This document shows, one piece after another, positions 8,126 to 15,920 of a stretch of 16,243 nucleotides of DNA. Where the stretch lies: NCBI GenBank assembly GCA_003696465.1, contig RFHG01000192.1:1-16243 (forward strand). Direction: 5' to 3'. The DNA is from Gammaproteobacteria bacterium. Lineage in GTDB: Bacteria > Pseudomonadota > Gammaproteobacteria > J044. A program made the position numbers and the translations under genes. Numbering within the stretch: position 1 is the stretch's first letter; each line of letters starts with the position of its first letter. The notes beneath the pieces are model-generated. The model made no database searches, was not told the DNA's origin, and worked only from the letters and a program-made list of their open reading frames with translations.

Positions 8126-8319
8126 GAAAATCGGGGCCTTTTTCCGGAGATTTTCTCCTTTTGTGACAGACACTTACTGAGCGCAGCCCAAAGTGGGACA
8201 AGGCGCACAATCCGTCCCGTAAAACATCAAAAACCAAATCATCCAATTGGCGATGAATGCTGAGAAACTACTTTAAGAACGTGGCCCGGCTGCAGCCGGC
8301 AAGAAGACCAGCGGGAATG
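8126..8319. other. gene-free spacer between the mraZ promoter and the rnpB terminator
   Basis: About 190 bases, more AT-rich than the flanking genes, with no credible coding frame. It holds a 14-base perfect palindrome (8286-8299, CCGGCTGCAGCCGG). A small hairpin (8146-8158, GGAGA TTT TCTCC) followed by TTTT on the plus strand could be a weak terminator but has no upstream plus-strand gene to serve. I see no second convincing promoter. Confidence 0.6.
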
Positions 8320-8347
8320 AAAAAGGCGGAACCCAAGGGTTCCGCCT
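8320..8347 (-). terminator. Rho-independent terminator of rnpB
   Basis: On the minus strand a perfect 10-base-pair stem (AGGCGGAACC / GGTTCCGCCT; 8347-8338 with 8333-8324) encloses a four-base CTTG loop and runs into a T tract (8324-8320). It follows the 3' end of the RNase P RNA by a few bases and isolates rnpB from the mraZ promoter. Confidence 0.92.
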
Positions 8348-8352
8348 GGAGA

Positions 8353-8694
<342 letters not shown>

Positions 8695-8711
<17 letters not shown>

Positions 8712-9204
8712 AACCTGATGATACCACGGCATTGCGTCGCAGCCGGTCTGCCTTGATCCGCCCCAGCCAGCGATTGAGCGGATGGCGGCGATCAAGAAAC
8801 CGTATCACCGGTTCCTTTCGACGCTCGTAACGGGCATGAAGTTCCCGCAAAACGGTTGAATCCGGATAAAGGGCCAAGCCCCGTTCCAGGGCCTGCATCA
8901 GACGCGCACGGTCGCCACAGGCCAGTTCGGCGCGTGCCAGGTTCAAAAACAGCTGCAACTCCGGGCGCGATTCGCCCTCGCGACAGGCAATACGGCACTG
9001 CACCACGCCGGCCGGATCACCTGCCAGGGTCTGCGACAACCCCTGCCAGGAGCGACAGATGCGCGTTTCCTCGTCCAGCACGCAATGCCGCTCCAGCAGT
9101 TCGCCAAAGAACACGGAAGCTACTTCGTAGTTCCCGGCCTTGAAGAACCGCATCCCCTCCTGAAATTCCTCCAGCGACTGGATCTCCTGGGTGGTCTCGT
9201 TCAT
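8695..9204 (-). CDS. small TPR-like protein of unknown function
   Basis: A 169-residue soluble protein with no signal peptide or membrane segment. Two stretches look like tetratricopeptide helices: residues 12-43 (EGMRFFKAGNYEVASVFFGE) and 81-116 (containing NLARAELACGDRARLMQALE, then ALYPDS). A Cys-containing middle (Cys 41, 50, 70, 74) and a basic tail with PVIRFLDRR and HPLNRWLGRIK (132-151) follow. I have a general impression of similar proteins in other Gammaproteobacteria but no known function. ATG at 9204 has CGAGG eight bases upstream. The stop (8695-8697) lies about 16 bases inside rnpB, so the last residues are written by the rnpB promoter and P1 region. It sits on the same strand as rsmI and rnpB, after a 216-base leader. 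A TPR scaffold or assembly role is inference from fold only. Confidence 0.85.
8718..8723 (-). promoter_or_regulatory. probable -10 element of rnpB
   Basis: On the minus strand TATCAT ends seven bases before the first bases of the P1 helix, the right distance for transcription to begin near 8711. No good -35 hexamer is seen 16-18 bases upstream, so the promoter is only partly supported. It lies inside the last codons of the small upstream gene. Confidence 0.5.
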
Positions 9205-9420
9205 GGCAGCAACCTCGTTTCATTGTTGTTATCGGCAATCCGGAAGTCCGGCCGCCGGTGGCCGTCACCGCAACGTGCGTCTCCGGAACCCGTACAGCAG
9301 CAGCACGCAACCCGGCCATGCACTTCAGCATGTAGGGTTCCGGCAACCTGCCCGCTGATTGTAGTGCCCCCGGCCCGGGCGGTTTCGAGATCTGCCGCAC
9401 AAATCCCGGAATACACCCTA
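9205..9420 (-). other. leader region between rsmI and the TPR-like gene, with stacked hairpin at 9309-9339
   Basis: 216 non-coding bases. A two-part inverted repeat is visible: AACCC (9309-9313) and CATGC (9317-9321) pair with GCATG (9328-9332) and GGGTT (9335-9339), around an ACTTCA loop on the plus strand, with small internal bulges. The lower part towards the TPR-like gene is rich in CCGG repeats. A TACAAT on the minus strand near 9360 could be a -10 but has no good -35. No known riboswitch was recognised and no T tract marks a terminator for rsmI. Confidence 0.45.
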
Positions 9421-10296
9421 TTACTGGGCGGGCTTCATGTCCAGCGCGGCCTGATACAGGACGCGCGGCTTCAGGCCATGGCAGCGTGCAGCAAGCCGGG
9501 CAGCCTGCCTGGGGGGCAATTCCTCCAGCAGGACGCGCAGGGTCCGCAGCGCAGCCTCATCCACCTGCTCGGCGTCGTTCGGGGACCGCCCTTCCGGGCC
9601 AACGACCACAACGAACTCGCCACGACGGTGATTGTCGTCGGCCAGCAGCCATTCGCCCAGCGAAGCCAGGGTGCCGCTACCCACCTGCTCATACTGCTTG
9701 GTCAATTCCCGGCACACGACCGCCGGCCTCTGCGCCCCCAGCACCTCGGCCATGTCGTCGATACTGTCCACGATGCGATGACAGGACTCATAGAACACCA
9801 GGGTCTCGTCGCAGGCAGCCAGCGCGGCGAGTCGCTTCCTGCGCGCGGCGGATCTGGCCGGGAGAAAGCCTTCGAAATGAAAACGGTCGGTAGGCAGACC
9901 GGAAACACTGAGCGCGGCCACCAGCGCCGAGGGGCCTGGCACCGGCACCACCGGCAGACCCTCCTCACGCAGGGCGCGTACCAGCACGAAGCCGGGATCA
10001 CTGATCAGGGGCGTACCCGCATCCGAGACCAGGGCCAGTTTCGCACCACCCTCCAGCCGTGCGCGTACCTGCTCGATGCGCTGCTGCTCGTTGTGCTCGT
10101 GCAGACTGAGCATCGGAGTATCAATGCCATGGTGCTGCAGCAGGCGCGTAGTGTGGCGGGTATCCTCTGCCAGGATCAGATCGACCTCCTGCAGCACACG
10201 CAGGGCACGCAGGGTGATGTCCTCCAGGTTTCCGATGGGTGTTGCCACGACGAAGAGCACACCTTGGCCTGCATCGCTTCGGTTATAATCCGCCAT
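9421..10296 (-). CDS. rsmI: 16S rRNA (cytidine(1402)-2'-O)-methyltransferase RsmI
   Basis: Tetrapyrrole-methylase-fold enzyme that methylates the 2'-O of C1402 in 16S rRNA, the same nucleotide modified by RsmH. It has 291 residues against 286 in E. coli. Motifs: VATPIGNLEDITLRA (17-31), LILAEDTRHT (40-49), HEHN (67-70), LVSDAGTPLISDPG (89-102), VPGPSALVAAL (119-129), FEGFLP (141-146), FYESCHRI (168-175) and GEFVVVVGPEG (226-236). The ATG at 10296 has GGAG five bases upstream; the open frame continues much further upstream only as an antisense shadow of lpoA. It is divergent from lpoA by 27 bases, so its promoter must lie inside the lpoA 5' end; I could not identify it. Confidence 0.97.
   Translation of the reverse strand: MADYNRSDAGQGVLFVVATPIGNLEDITLRALRVLQEVDLILAEDTRHTTRLLQHHGIDTPMLSLHEHNEQQRIEQVRARLEGGAKLALVSDAGTPLISDPGFVLVRALREEGLPVVPVPGPSALVAALSVSGLPTDRFHFEGFLPARSAARRKRLAALAACDETLVFYESCHRIVDSIDDMAEVLGAQRPAVVCRELTKQYEQVGSGTLASLGEWLLADDNHRRGEFVVVVGPEGRSPNDAEQVDEAALRTLRVLLEELPPRQAARLAARCHGLKPRVLYQAALDMKPAQ
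10284..10289 (+). promoter_or_regulatory. -10 element of the lpoA promoter
   Basis: A perfect TATAAT lies inside the first codons of the divergent rsmI gene. Transcription would start near 10296, giving a leader of about 28 bases for lpoA. No good -35 hexamer is seen at 16-18 bases upstream, so an extended or activator-dependent promoter is possible. Confidence 0.6.
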
Positions 10297-10323
10297 TCCG
10301 ACTCCGCCGAGACAACGACACGA

Positions 10324-12240
10324 ATGCGTGCCCTTCGCCTGCTTCCGATTCTTGCCCTGCTGGCCCTGATTGCGGCCTGCGCACCCACCCGTCCGGGACC
10401 CTCGGGGATGGAGCGCAGCCTGGCCGAGGCCCGTGCCCTGCTCGAACAGGGCGATCACCGAGGCGCCGTGGACATCTATGCCAAGCTTGCCAGACAGGCC
10501 GAACAGCCGCAACGCGACCGCCTGCAACTGATGGCACTCGAGGCCGCCCTCACACCGGATCTGCTGGAGCTTGCCAAGCAGTATCTCGCGGTGCTGGACG
10601 ATCAATACCTGAACGAGGAGGAAAGGGCCCGCAAGCGCCTCGCCCAGGCCCGCATCGCCCTGCTGGAAAACCGGCCGGGAGATGCGCTGGATGCCCTCAG
10701 CTATCCGATCGACGGACTGCCACAGGACCTGCAGCAGCGCTTTGCCGAGGCCCGGGCCGAGGCACTTGCGCTGCAGAACCTGTATCTGGAGGCTGCCGGC
10801 GAATACCTCCGGCTGGCACGCGCCAGCCAGGACCCTCAACAGCGCCGGCAATGGGAAGAGAAACTGTGGAACACCCTCATTCAGGCCCCGGCCCTGGATC
10901 TGTACAACTGGCTGCTGCACAGCGATGACCCGGAACTGCGCGGCTGGCTGGAGCTGGCCTGGATCTACAATGGCACGCCGATACAGGGCGGCCAGCTTGA
11001 ACCCAGGCTGCAGCAATGGGCCACGCGCCACCCCGACCATCCGGCCGCCTTCCTGCTGGAACGGCTACGCGCACAATGGGCCGAGATGCAGCACTACCCC
11101 ACCCGCATTGCCGTCCTGCTGCCGCTGAGCGGCAAGCTGGCCCCGGTCAGCCAGGCCATCATCGACGGCCTGCTGGCCAGCTTTTATGCGGTGGCCGACA
11201 AGATGCAGACCCCCGAACTGCGCTTTCTGGATACCAGCGGGCACGAAGAGGATATCGGTACGCTCTATCGGGCAGCCGTCGACGAAGGTGCGGATTTCGT
11301 CATCGGACCGCTGCGCAAGCCGGTGGTCGAGGCCCTGGTGACCACCACCACGCTCAGCGTGCCCGTGCTCTCGCTCAACCGCATTGACGAGGACATCAAT
11401 GCCGGCGACCTGCTGTACCAGTTCGGGCTGGCCCCGGAGGACGAGGCCGAACAGATCGCCGAGCGCGCCTCGATCGAGGGGCTCGAATTCGCCATCAGCT
11501 ACACCCCGGACAATGCCTGGGGCCGGCGCATCGGCGAGCGCTTCAAGCAGCGCTTCGAGGAGCTGGCCGGACAGCTGCTGGCCAGCGGCTACCTGGACCC
11601 GCGCAGCGCCGATTACTCCACCACCATCATGCGTACCCTGAACATCGACCAGAGTCGCCTGCGCTACCGCCAGGTACAGGCCACCATTGGCCGCCCCCTC
11701 AAGTTCGAGCCGCGCCGCCGCGAGGACGTGGAGTTCTTCTTCCTTGCCGCCACACCGCGCCAGGCACGCCTGCTCAAGCCCCAGCTCAAGTATCACCGCG
11801 CCGGGGATGTGCCGGTCTATGCCACTTCGCTTGTGTATTCAGGCAATCCCGACCCGGTGGCCGACCGTGATCTGGACAGCGTGCTGTTCTGCGACATTCC
11901 CTGGCTGTTCGACGACACGCCCGATGCCGAACTCAAGGCACGCATCCGACAGGCCGACCCGGAGACCCTGCAGCGCCTGCCGCGACTGGTGGCGCTCGGT
12001 GTGGATGCCCTGCGCATCATCCCCTACCTGCGACGGCTGGCCAGCAACCCGCACGAACGCTATGCAGGGGTGACCGGCATCCTCCGGCTGGATGAAGACC
12101 GGCGCCTGCACCGGCGGCTGCGCTGGGCCCGCTTCGAGAAGGGGCGCCCAGTGCCCCTGCAACGGATTCCACAGACCGAACCCGCCACGGAAGGATCGCA
12201 TGAACAACAGGGAGCGAAGGCAACTGGGGCAAGCGGCTGA
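10324..12240 (+). CDS. lpoA: penicillin-binding protein activator LpoA (outer-membrane lipoprotein)
   Basis: In E. coli, LpoA spans from the outer membrane to the peptidoglycan synthase PBP1A and stimulates its activity. The 638-residue product starts with a lipoprotein signal peptide (MRALRLLP, a hydrophobic run, lipobox LIAAC with Cys19) and no Asp at +2. An N-terminal helical TPR-like domain (about 30-250) is followed by a periplasmic-binding-like Rossmann domain beginning at IAVLLPLSGKLAPVSQ (about 261) and containing DFVIGPLRKPVVEAL and YATSLVYSG. E. coli LpoA is about 678 residues, so this is slightly short but complete. The ATG at 10324 is chosen for the signal peptide; the ribosome site is weak. 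The C-terminal tail overlaps yraN by 41 bases. It heads a plus-strand run with yraN and gmhA. Confidence 0.95.
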   Translation: MRALRLLPILALLALIAACAPTRPGPSGMERSLAEARALLEQGDHRGAVDIYAKLARQAEQPQRDRLQLMALEAALTPDLLELAKQYLAVLDDQYLNEEERARKRLAQARIALLENRPGDALDALSYPIDGLPQDLQQRFAEARAEALALQNLYLEAAGEYLRLARASQDPQQRRQWEEKLWNTLIQAPALDLYNWLLHSDDPELRGWLELAWIYNGTPIQGGQLEPRLQQWATRHPDHPAAFLLERLRAQWAEMQHYPTRIAVLLPLSGKLAPVSQAIIDGLLASFYAVADKMQTPELRFLDTSGHEEDIGTLYRAAVDEGADFVIGPLRKPVVEALVTTTTLSVPVLSLNRIDEDINAGDLLYQFGLAPEDEAEQIAERASIEGLEFAISYTPDNAWGRRIGERFKQRFEELAGQLLASGYLDPRSADYSTTIMRTLNIDQSRLRYRQVQATIGRPLKFEPRRREDVEFFFLAATPRQARLLKPQLKYHRAGDVPVYATSLVYSGNPDPVADRDLDSVLFCDIPWLFDDTPDAELKARIRQADPETLQRLPRLVALGVDALRIIPYLRRLASNPHERYAGVTGILRLDEDRRLHRRLRWARFEKGRPVPLQRIPQTEPATEGSHEQQGAKATGASG

Positions 12241-12550
12241 ACGCCGTGCGCGCGCCCACCTGGAGCGGCACGGACTGCGCTGCGAGGCCGTCAACTGGCA
12301 TTGCCGCCATGGCGAACTCGACCTCGTCATGCGCGACGGTGACACCATCGTCTTCGTCGAGGTACGCTATCGCAGCCGGGCAGCCTATGGAGGTGCCGCC
12401 GCCAGCATTGACCCGCGCAAGCAGCAAAAACTGCTCCGTGCGGCACGTCATTACCTGGCCGGGCTGGGCACACAGCCTCCGGCCCGCTTCGATGTGGTGG
12501 CCATCGAGGGGGACCGCCTGCACTGGATCGTCGACGCCTTTGGCGCCTGA
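12200..12550 (+). CDS. yraN: YraN / UPF0102 family nuclease-fold protein
   Basis: A 116-residue cytoplasmic protein of the UPF0102 family, which has a restriction-endonuclease-like (PD-(D/E)XK) fold but no settled function. Visible: the N-terminal helix RRQLGQAAERRARAHLERHG, the putative active-site strand GELDLVMRDGDTIVFVEVRYR (Glu and Asp of GELD, then EVRYR), GGAAASIDPRKQQKLLRAA and the C-terminal RFDVVAIEGDRLHWIVDAF. EVRYR matches E. coli YraN, so Arg in place of the usual EVK Lys is not unusual. The ATG at 12200 has AAGGA five bases upstream, and the gene overlaps the lpoA tail. It is followed after 14 bases by gmhA, the same order as the yraM(lpoA)-yraN-diaA block in E. coli. Confidence 0.93.
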   Translation: MNNRERRQLGQAAERRARAHLERHGLRCEAVNWHCRHGELDLVMRDGDTIVFVEVRYRSRAAYGGAAASIDPRKQQKLLRAARHYLAGLGTQPPARFDVVAIEGDRLHWIVDAFGA

Positions 12551-12564
12551 GTAGCGAGAAACGC

Positions 12565-13158
12565 ATGAACGACATCGAACACATCCGCACCCACTTCCGC
12601 GCCAGCATCGACACCAAGGAGCGTGCCATGGAGGCCCTCGACGCGGCCATCGCCCGTGCCGGCCTGCGCATGGTCGAGGCCTTGCGAGAAGGCAGAAAGA
12701 TCCTCTCCTGCGGCAACGGCGGCTCGGCCGGCGACGCCCAGCACTTCTCTTCCGAGCTGCTCAACCGCTTCGAGCGCGATCGTCCGGGACTGCCGGCCAT
12801 TGCGCTGACCACCGACAGCTCCACGCTCACCTCGATTGCCAATGACTACAGCTACGAACAGGTGTTCGCCAAGCAGGTCCAGGCACTGGGACAGGATGGC
12901 GATCTGCTGCTGGCCATTTCCACCTCCGGCAACTCGCCCAATGTGGTCGCCGCCATCCGCGAGGCCCAGCGGCTCGGCATGGGGGTGATCGCGCTCACCG
13001 GACGCGATGGCGGTGAAATGGCCGGTCTGCTCGGAGGCAGCGATATCGAACTGCGGGTCCCGGCCGAATCGACTGCCCGGGTACAGGAAGTGCACCTGCT
13101 GCTGATCCACTGCCTCTGCGACCTCATCGACCGGCATCTCTTCTTTGGCGATTCATGA
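12565..13158 (+). CDS. gmhA: SIS-domain phosphoheptose isomerase GmhA (at the DiaA locus position)
   Basis: GmhA converts sedoheptulose 7-phosphate to D-glycero-D-manno-heptose 7-phosphate for LPS inner-core heptose. DiaA is a close paralogue that binds DnaA. The 197-residue protein is one SIS domain: CGNGGSAGDAQHF (49-61), AISTSGNSPNVV (117-128), ALTGRDGG (143-150). The residues that match the E. coli GmhA catalytic Glu65 and His180 appear kept: Glu64 in HFSSELLNR and His182 in VQEVHLLLIH, as is Gln174. E. coli DiaA lacks equivalents at the first and has Asn at the last, from my memory of its sequence. So isomerase activity is more likely than a DiaA-only role, although overall sequence (LLNRFE, CLCDLID) also resembles DiaA. 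The start at 12565 has a weak ribosome site. The stop overlaps the next gene as ATGA. Confidence 0.88.
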   Translation: MNDIEHIRTHFRASIDTKERAMEALDAAIARAGLRMVEALREGRKILSCGNGGSAGDAQHFSSELLNRFERDRPGLPAIALTTDSSTLTSIANDYSYEQVFAKQVQALGQDGDLLLAISTSGNSPNVVAAIREAQRLGMGVIALTGRDGGEMAGLLGGSDIELRVPAESTARVQEVHLLLIHCLCDLIDRHLFFGDS

Positions 13159-14534
13159 CCGGCCGCCGGCAACTCGCTCGCCGGCTCGGCGAGCTGTTCC
13201 CCCCGGAGCGCCTGCACCTGGACGCGGCCGACTGTATCCCCTACGGCTACGACAACGCCCGCGTCCAGGCCCTGCCCGATGCCGTGGTGCTGGCCGAAAC
13301 GGAAGAGGAAATCCTGGCCCTGGTGCAGCTGTGCCGCGAACTGCGGACCCCGCTCATCGCGCGCGGTCGCGGCACCGGCACCACCGGTGCCACCGTGCCG
13401 ACACAGGGCGGCATCGTGCTGAGCCTGGAACGCATGAACCGGATCCTCGAGGTCAACCCCGACGACCGCCTGATGGTCGTGGAACCGGGTGTCACCAACG
13501 CCGCCGTGCAGCAGGCCGCAGCCAAACACGGATTCTTCTGGGCCCCTGACCCGACCAGCAGCGCCACCTGCACCGTGGGCGGCAACCTGGCCTACAACTC
13601 GGCCGGCCCGCGCGCGGTCAAGTACGGCACCACCCGCGACCATGTGCTCGGCCTGCGTGCCGTCACCGGACGCGGTGAACTGATCCGTACCGGCACCCGC
13701 ACCACCAAGGGCGTGGTCGGCTACGACCTGACCCGGCTGCTCATCGGCAGCGAAGGCACCCTCGCCATCATCACACGCGCCACGCTGCGTCTGCTGCCCC
13801 AGCCACCCTGCAAGCGCACCCTGCGCGCACTCTACCGTGACATGGGCAGCGCGGCCCGCGCGGTGGCCGATATCATGGCCCAGCCCGTCACCCCCTGTGC
13901 GCTGGAATTCATCGACAGCGCGGCCCTCGACCTGGTGCGCGACGACATCGAGCTGCCGCCGGAGGCCCGCGCACTGCTCATGATTGAAGTGGACGGCAGC
14001 GAAGCGGCCATCGACAGCGACACCAGGGCCGTCGCCGATGCAGCACGCAATGCCGGCTGTATCGAACTGCGCAGCGCCGCCAGCGCACAGGAAGCCGCCG
14101 ACCTCTGGGCCGTGCGCAAGGCCCTCTCGCCCAAACAGCGCCAGATCGCGCCGAGAAAGATCAACGAGGACGTGGTGGTCCCCGTCTCGCGTCTGCCTGA
14201 ACTCATCGAGGGCATCGAGGCGCTGGGCAGAAAACACGGGATTCATATCGTCAACTTCGGTCACGCCGGCAACGGCAACATCCATGTCAACCTGCTGATC
14301 GATCCAGACGACCCGGACCAGGCGCGTCGGGCCGAGGCCTGCCTGGATGCCATCTTCGACCTGGTGCTGGAACTGGATGGCACCCTGTCCGGAGAACACG
14401 GCATCGGTCTGGTGAAGAAGCAGTTCGTCTCCCGCGAGCTTGGGGTCTCCGAGCTGGAGCACATGCATGCCATCAGGCAGGCATTCGACCCGGATGGCAT
14501 CCTCAATCCGGGCAAGGCCCTGCCCGACGCCTGA
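13155..14534 (+). CDS. FAD-linked D-2-hydroxyacid dehydrogenase/oxidase (GlcD/LdhD family)
   Basis: Flavoprotein of the PCMH-type FAD-binding / FAD-oxidase C family, which oxidises D-2-hydroxyacids such as glycolate, D-lactate or D-2-hydroxyglutarate. It has 459 residues. The FAD domain (about 38-215) shows ARGRGTGTTGATVP (69-82), PDPTSSATCTVGGNLAYNSAGP (131-152) and GSEGTLAIIT (198-207). The C-terminal domain has INEDVVVP (336-343), GHAGNGNIHVN (369-379) and SGEHGIG (412-418), including the His and Glu residues expected to bind a metal and the substrate. There is no GlcE or GlcF partner nearby, so it is probably a stand-alone enzyme. Substrate and electron acceptor cannot be read from the sequence. 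ATG at 13155 overlaps the gmhA stop as ATGA, so the two are probably cotranslated. Confidence 0.92.
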   Translation: MTGRRQLARRLGELFPPERLHLDAADCIPYGYDNARVQALPDAVVLAETEEEILALVQLCRELRTPLIARGRGTGTTGATVPTQGGIVLSLERMNRILEVNPDDRLMVVEPGVTNAAVQQAAAKHGFFWAPDPTSSATCTVGGNLAYNSAGPRAVKYGTTRDHVLGLRAVTGRGELIRTGTRTTKGVVGYDLTRLLIGSEGTLAIITRATLRLLPQPPCKRTLRALYRDMGSAARAVADIMAQPVTPCALEFIDSAALDLVRDDIELPPEARALLMIEVDGSEAAIDSDTRAVADAARNAGCIELRSAASAQEAADLWAVRKALSPKQRQIAPRKINEDVVVPVSRLPELIEGIEALGRKHGIHIVNFGHAGNGNIHVNLLIDPDDPDQARRAEACLDAIFDLVLELDGTLSGEHGIGLVKKQFVSRELGVSELEHMHAIRQAFDPDGILNPGKALPDA

Positions 14535-14575
14535 ACCCGGGCAGCCGCCCCTGAAAAGGCACCAGGCCGAAAGAC

Positions 14576-15211
14576 CTATGCCCGATGTTCTCTCAGCCAG
14601 CGCTCGGCCAGACGACCGGCCTCCAGCCGTTCTTCCGGGCTCAGCTCCCTGGCCACCCGTTCTCGGTAGCGCGCGGCATTGACCGACCCCAGCTCCGCGG
14701 CAATGGTGTACCACTTGTAGGCCTCGACATCGCTGCGTGGCACGCCCTCGCCCATGGCAAAACAGCGCGCGAGATTGGCACAGGCGCGCGCCTCGCCACC
14801 CAGAGCGGCCTGGTAGTACCAGCGGGCAGCCTGCTCGAAGTCCTGCGGCAGGCCCTCACCGGTATCGAACTTGAGGCCGATGTTGTACTGGGCCTGCGGA
14901 TGGCCCTGCTCTGCCGCCATGCCGAACCAGCGTGCAGCCTCGGCAACATCCCTGGGCACCCCATCGCCTGCCTCGTAGAGAATGGCGAGATTGTAGGCAG
15001 CATCGACAAAACCCTGCCCGGCAGCCTTCAGATACCACTCGGCGGCCCGTGAGGGATTCCGCTCCACGACCTGGCCCTCGTCATAAACAACGCCCAGGTT
15101 GTACTGGGCCTGCGGATCGCCCGCCTCGGCCAGCTCGGTCCACAACCTGATGGCAGTAGCGACATCACCGTTCTGCCAGGCCTGGGCAGCCTCCCGAAAC
15201 AGGTCATTCAT
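14576..15211 (-). CDS. Sel1-repeat (SLR) protein of unknown function
   Basis: A 211-residue protein made almost entirely of about four Sel1-like helical repeats of 36 residues, starting near residues 31, 67, 103 and 139. Each has the pattern G-x-x-x-A-x-x-NL(or NI)-G/A-x-x-Y/F...G-V/L-P-x-D-x-x-x-A-x-x-W (for example GDPQAQYNLGVVYDEG and GVPRDVAEAARWF). A short charged C-terminal tail (SPEERLEAGRLAERWLREH) follows. No signal peptide is seen, so it is probably cytoplasmic. Such proteins usually act as protein-protein scaffolds; the partner here is unknown. ATG at 15211 lies eight bases inside the end of trmO, with GGGAG upstream, so the two are likely coupled. It converges on the oxidase gene with a 41-base gap that holds no clear terminator. 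Confidence 0.9.
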   Translation of the reverse strand: MNDLFREAAQAWQNGDVATAIRLWTELAEAGDPQAQYNLGVVYDEGQVVERNPSRAAEWYLKAAGQGFVDAAYNLAILYEAGDGVPRDVAEAARWFGMAAEQGHPQAQYNIGLKFDTGEGLPQDFEQAARWYYQAALGGEARACANLARCFAMGEGVPRSDVEAYKWYTIAAELGSVNAARYRERVARELSPEERLEAGRLAERWLREHRA

Positions 15212-15920
15212 GCGCGCTTTCTCCCGGCACGATATCGAGGATGCACAGCGTATCACCCTGGGCGCGGAAATGGATGTCATGCGCCCCGATGCGCACCCCG
15301 TAGACCCGCTCGTCCGTGGCCCCGGCACGGTAGGCCGGGCGCGGATCCCAGGCCACGACATCCACGATCAGCTTCCGGAGCGCGGCCAGTTCCGCATCAC
15401 GCGCCAGCGCTTCCTCTGCCGCTTCGGCCAGCACCACCGGACTGCGCTCGGGTGGCGCCGCGGCAAAGCCGCCCCGTGCATCGGGCAGGCTCTCGGCCCA
15501 GGGCAGATAGGGCTTGATGTCGAATACCGGCGTGCCATCGAGCAGATCTCCGCCCCGTAGCCACAGCTCGGCACGACCCGATACCAGCCGAACCTCCTCC
15601 AGGGCAACCACGCTCAGGCCAAGGGGATTGGGCCGATGGGTCGAGCGGCTGGCAAAGACACCGATGCGCCGGTTGCCCCCCAGCCGCGGTGGCCGCACGG
15701 TGGGCCGCGCCTGACCGCGGGCCACCGCATGAAAGCCGAAGATCAGCCACACATGGCTGAATTCCTCCAGCCCGGTGACCGCCTCGGGCACATCCCAGGG
15801 CGGCAACAGCTCCAGGCGCATGCGCACATCCGGAATCAGCCCCGGTTGGCGGGGAATACCGAACTTCTCGCGAAAGGGAGAGTGAATGCGGCCTACCGGG
15901 TGGAGGGTGAGCTCGTTCAT
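15204..15920 (-). CDS. trmO: tRNA (N6-threonylcarbamoyladenosine(37)-N6)-methyltransferase TrmO
   Basis: TrmO (TsaA, YaeB) uses SAM to convert t6A37 to m6t6A37 in certain tRNAs, a fine-tuning of decoding. It has 238 residues against 235 in E. coli, with the family blocks in order: PVGRIHSPFREKFGIPRQPGL (8-28), EEFSHVWLIFGFH, RPTVRPPRLGG, GVFASRSTHRPNPLGLS, LLDGTPVFDIKPYLPWAESLP and the C-terminal domain with DPRPAYR. The frame continues to a GTG at 15977, but the ATG at 15920 matches the family N-terminus. The ribosome site there is poor. It precedes and overlaps the Sel1 gene. No convincing promoter was found upstream. Confidence 0.96.
   Translation of the reverse strand: MNELTLHPVGRIHSPFREKFGIPRQPGLIPDVRMRLELLPPWDVPEAVTGLEEFSHVWLIFGFHAVARGQARPTVRPPRLGGNRRIGVFASRSTHRPNPLGLSVVALEEVRLVSGRAELWLRGGDLLDGTPVFDIKPYLPWAESLPDARGGFAAAPPERSPVVLAEAAEEALARDAELAALRKLIVDVVAWDPRPAYRAGATDERVYGVRIGAHDIHFRAQGDTLCILDIVPGESAHE

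Noticed and set aside
8146..8162. Plus-strand hairpin GGAGA TTT TCTCC followed by TTTT as a terminator
   Set aside because: Only five pairs, and no plus-strand transcript is expected to arrive there.
7583..8173. N-terminal extension of rsmH over mraZ and its promoter
   Set aside because: It is out-of-frame mraZ sequence. The GTG at 7582 gives the family length and N-terminus.
9309..9339. Stacked hairpin upstream of the TPR-like gene as a known riboswitch
   Set aside because: I could not match it to any riboswitch consensus I know; kept only as an observation, since GC-rich DNA forms hairpins by chance.
9085..10323. Apparent in-frame extension of lpoA upstream through the rsmI region
   Set aside because: The upstream part is antisense to rsmI. 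The start at 10324 gives a proper lipoprotein signal peptide and lies just after a TATAAT element.
14535..14575. Bidirectional terminator between the oxidase and Sel1 genes
   Set aside because: Only a four-pair GGGC/GCCC stem without a T tract is visible, too weak to call.
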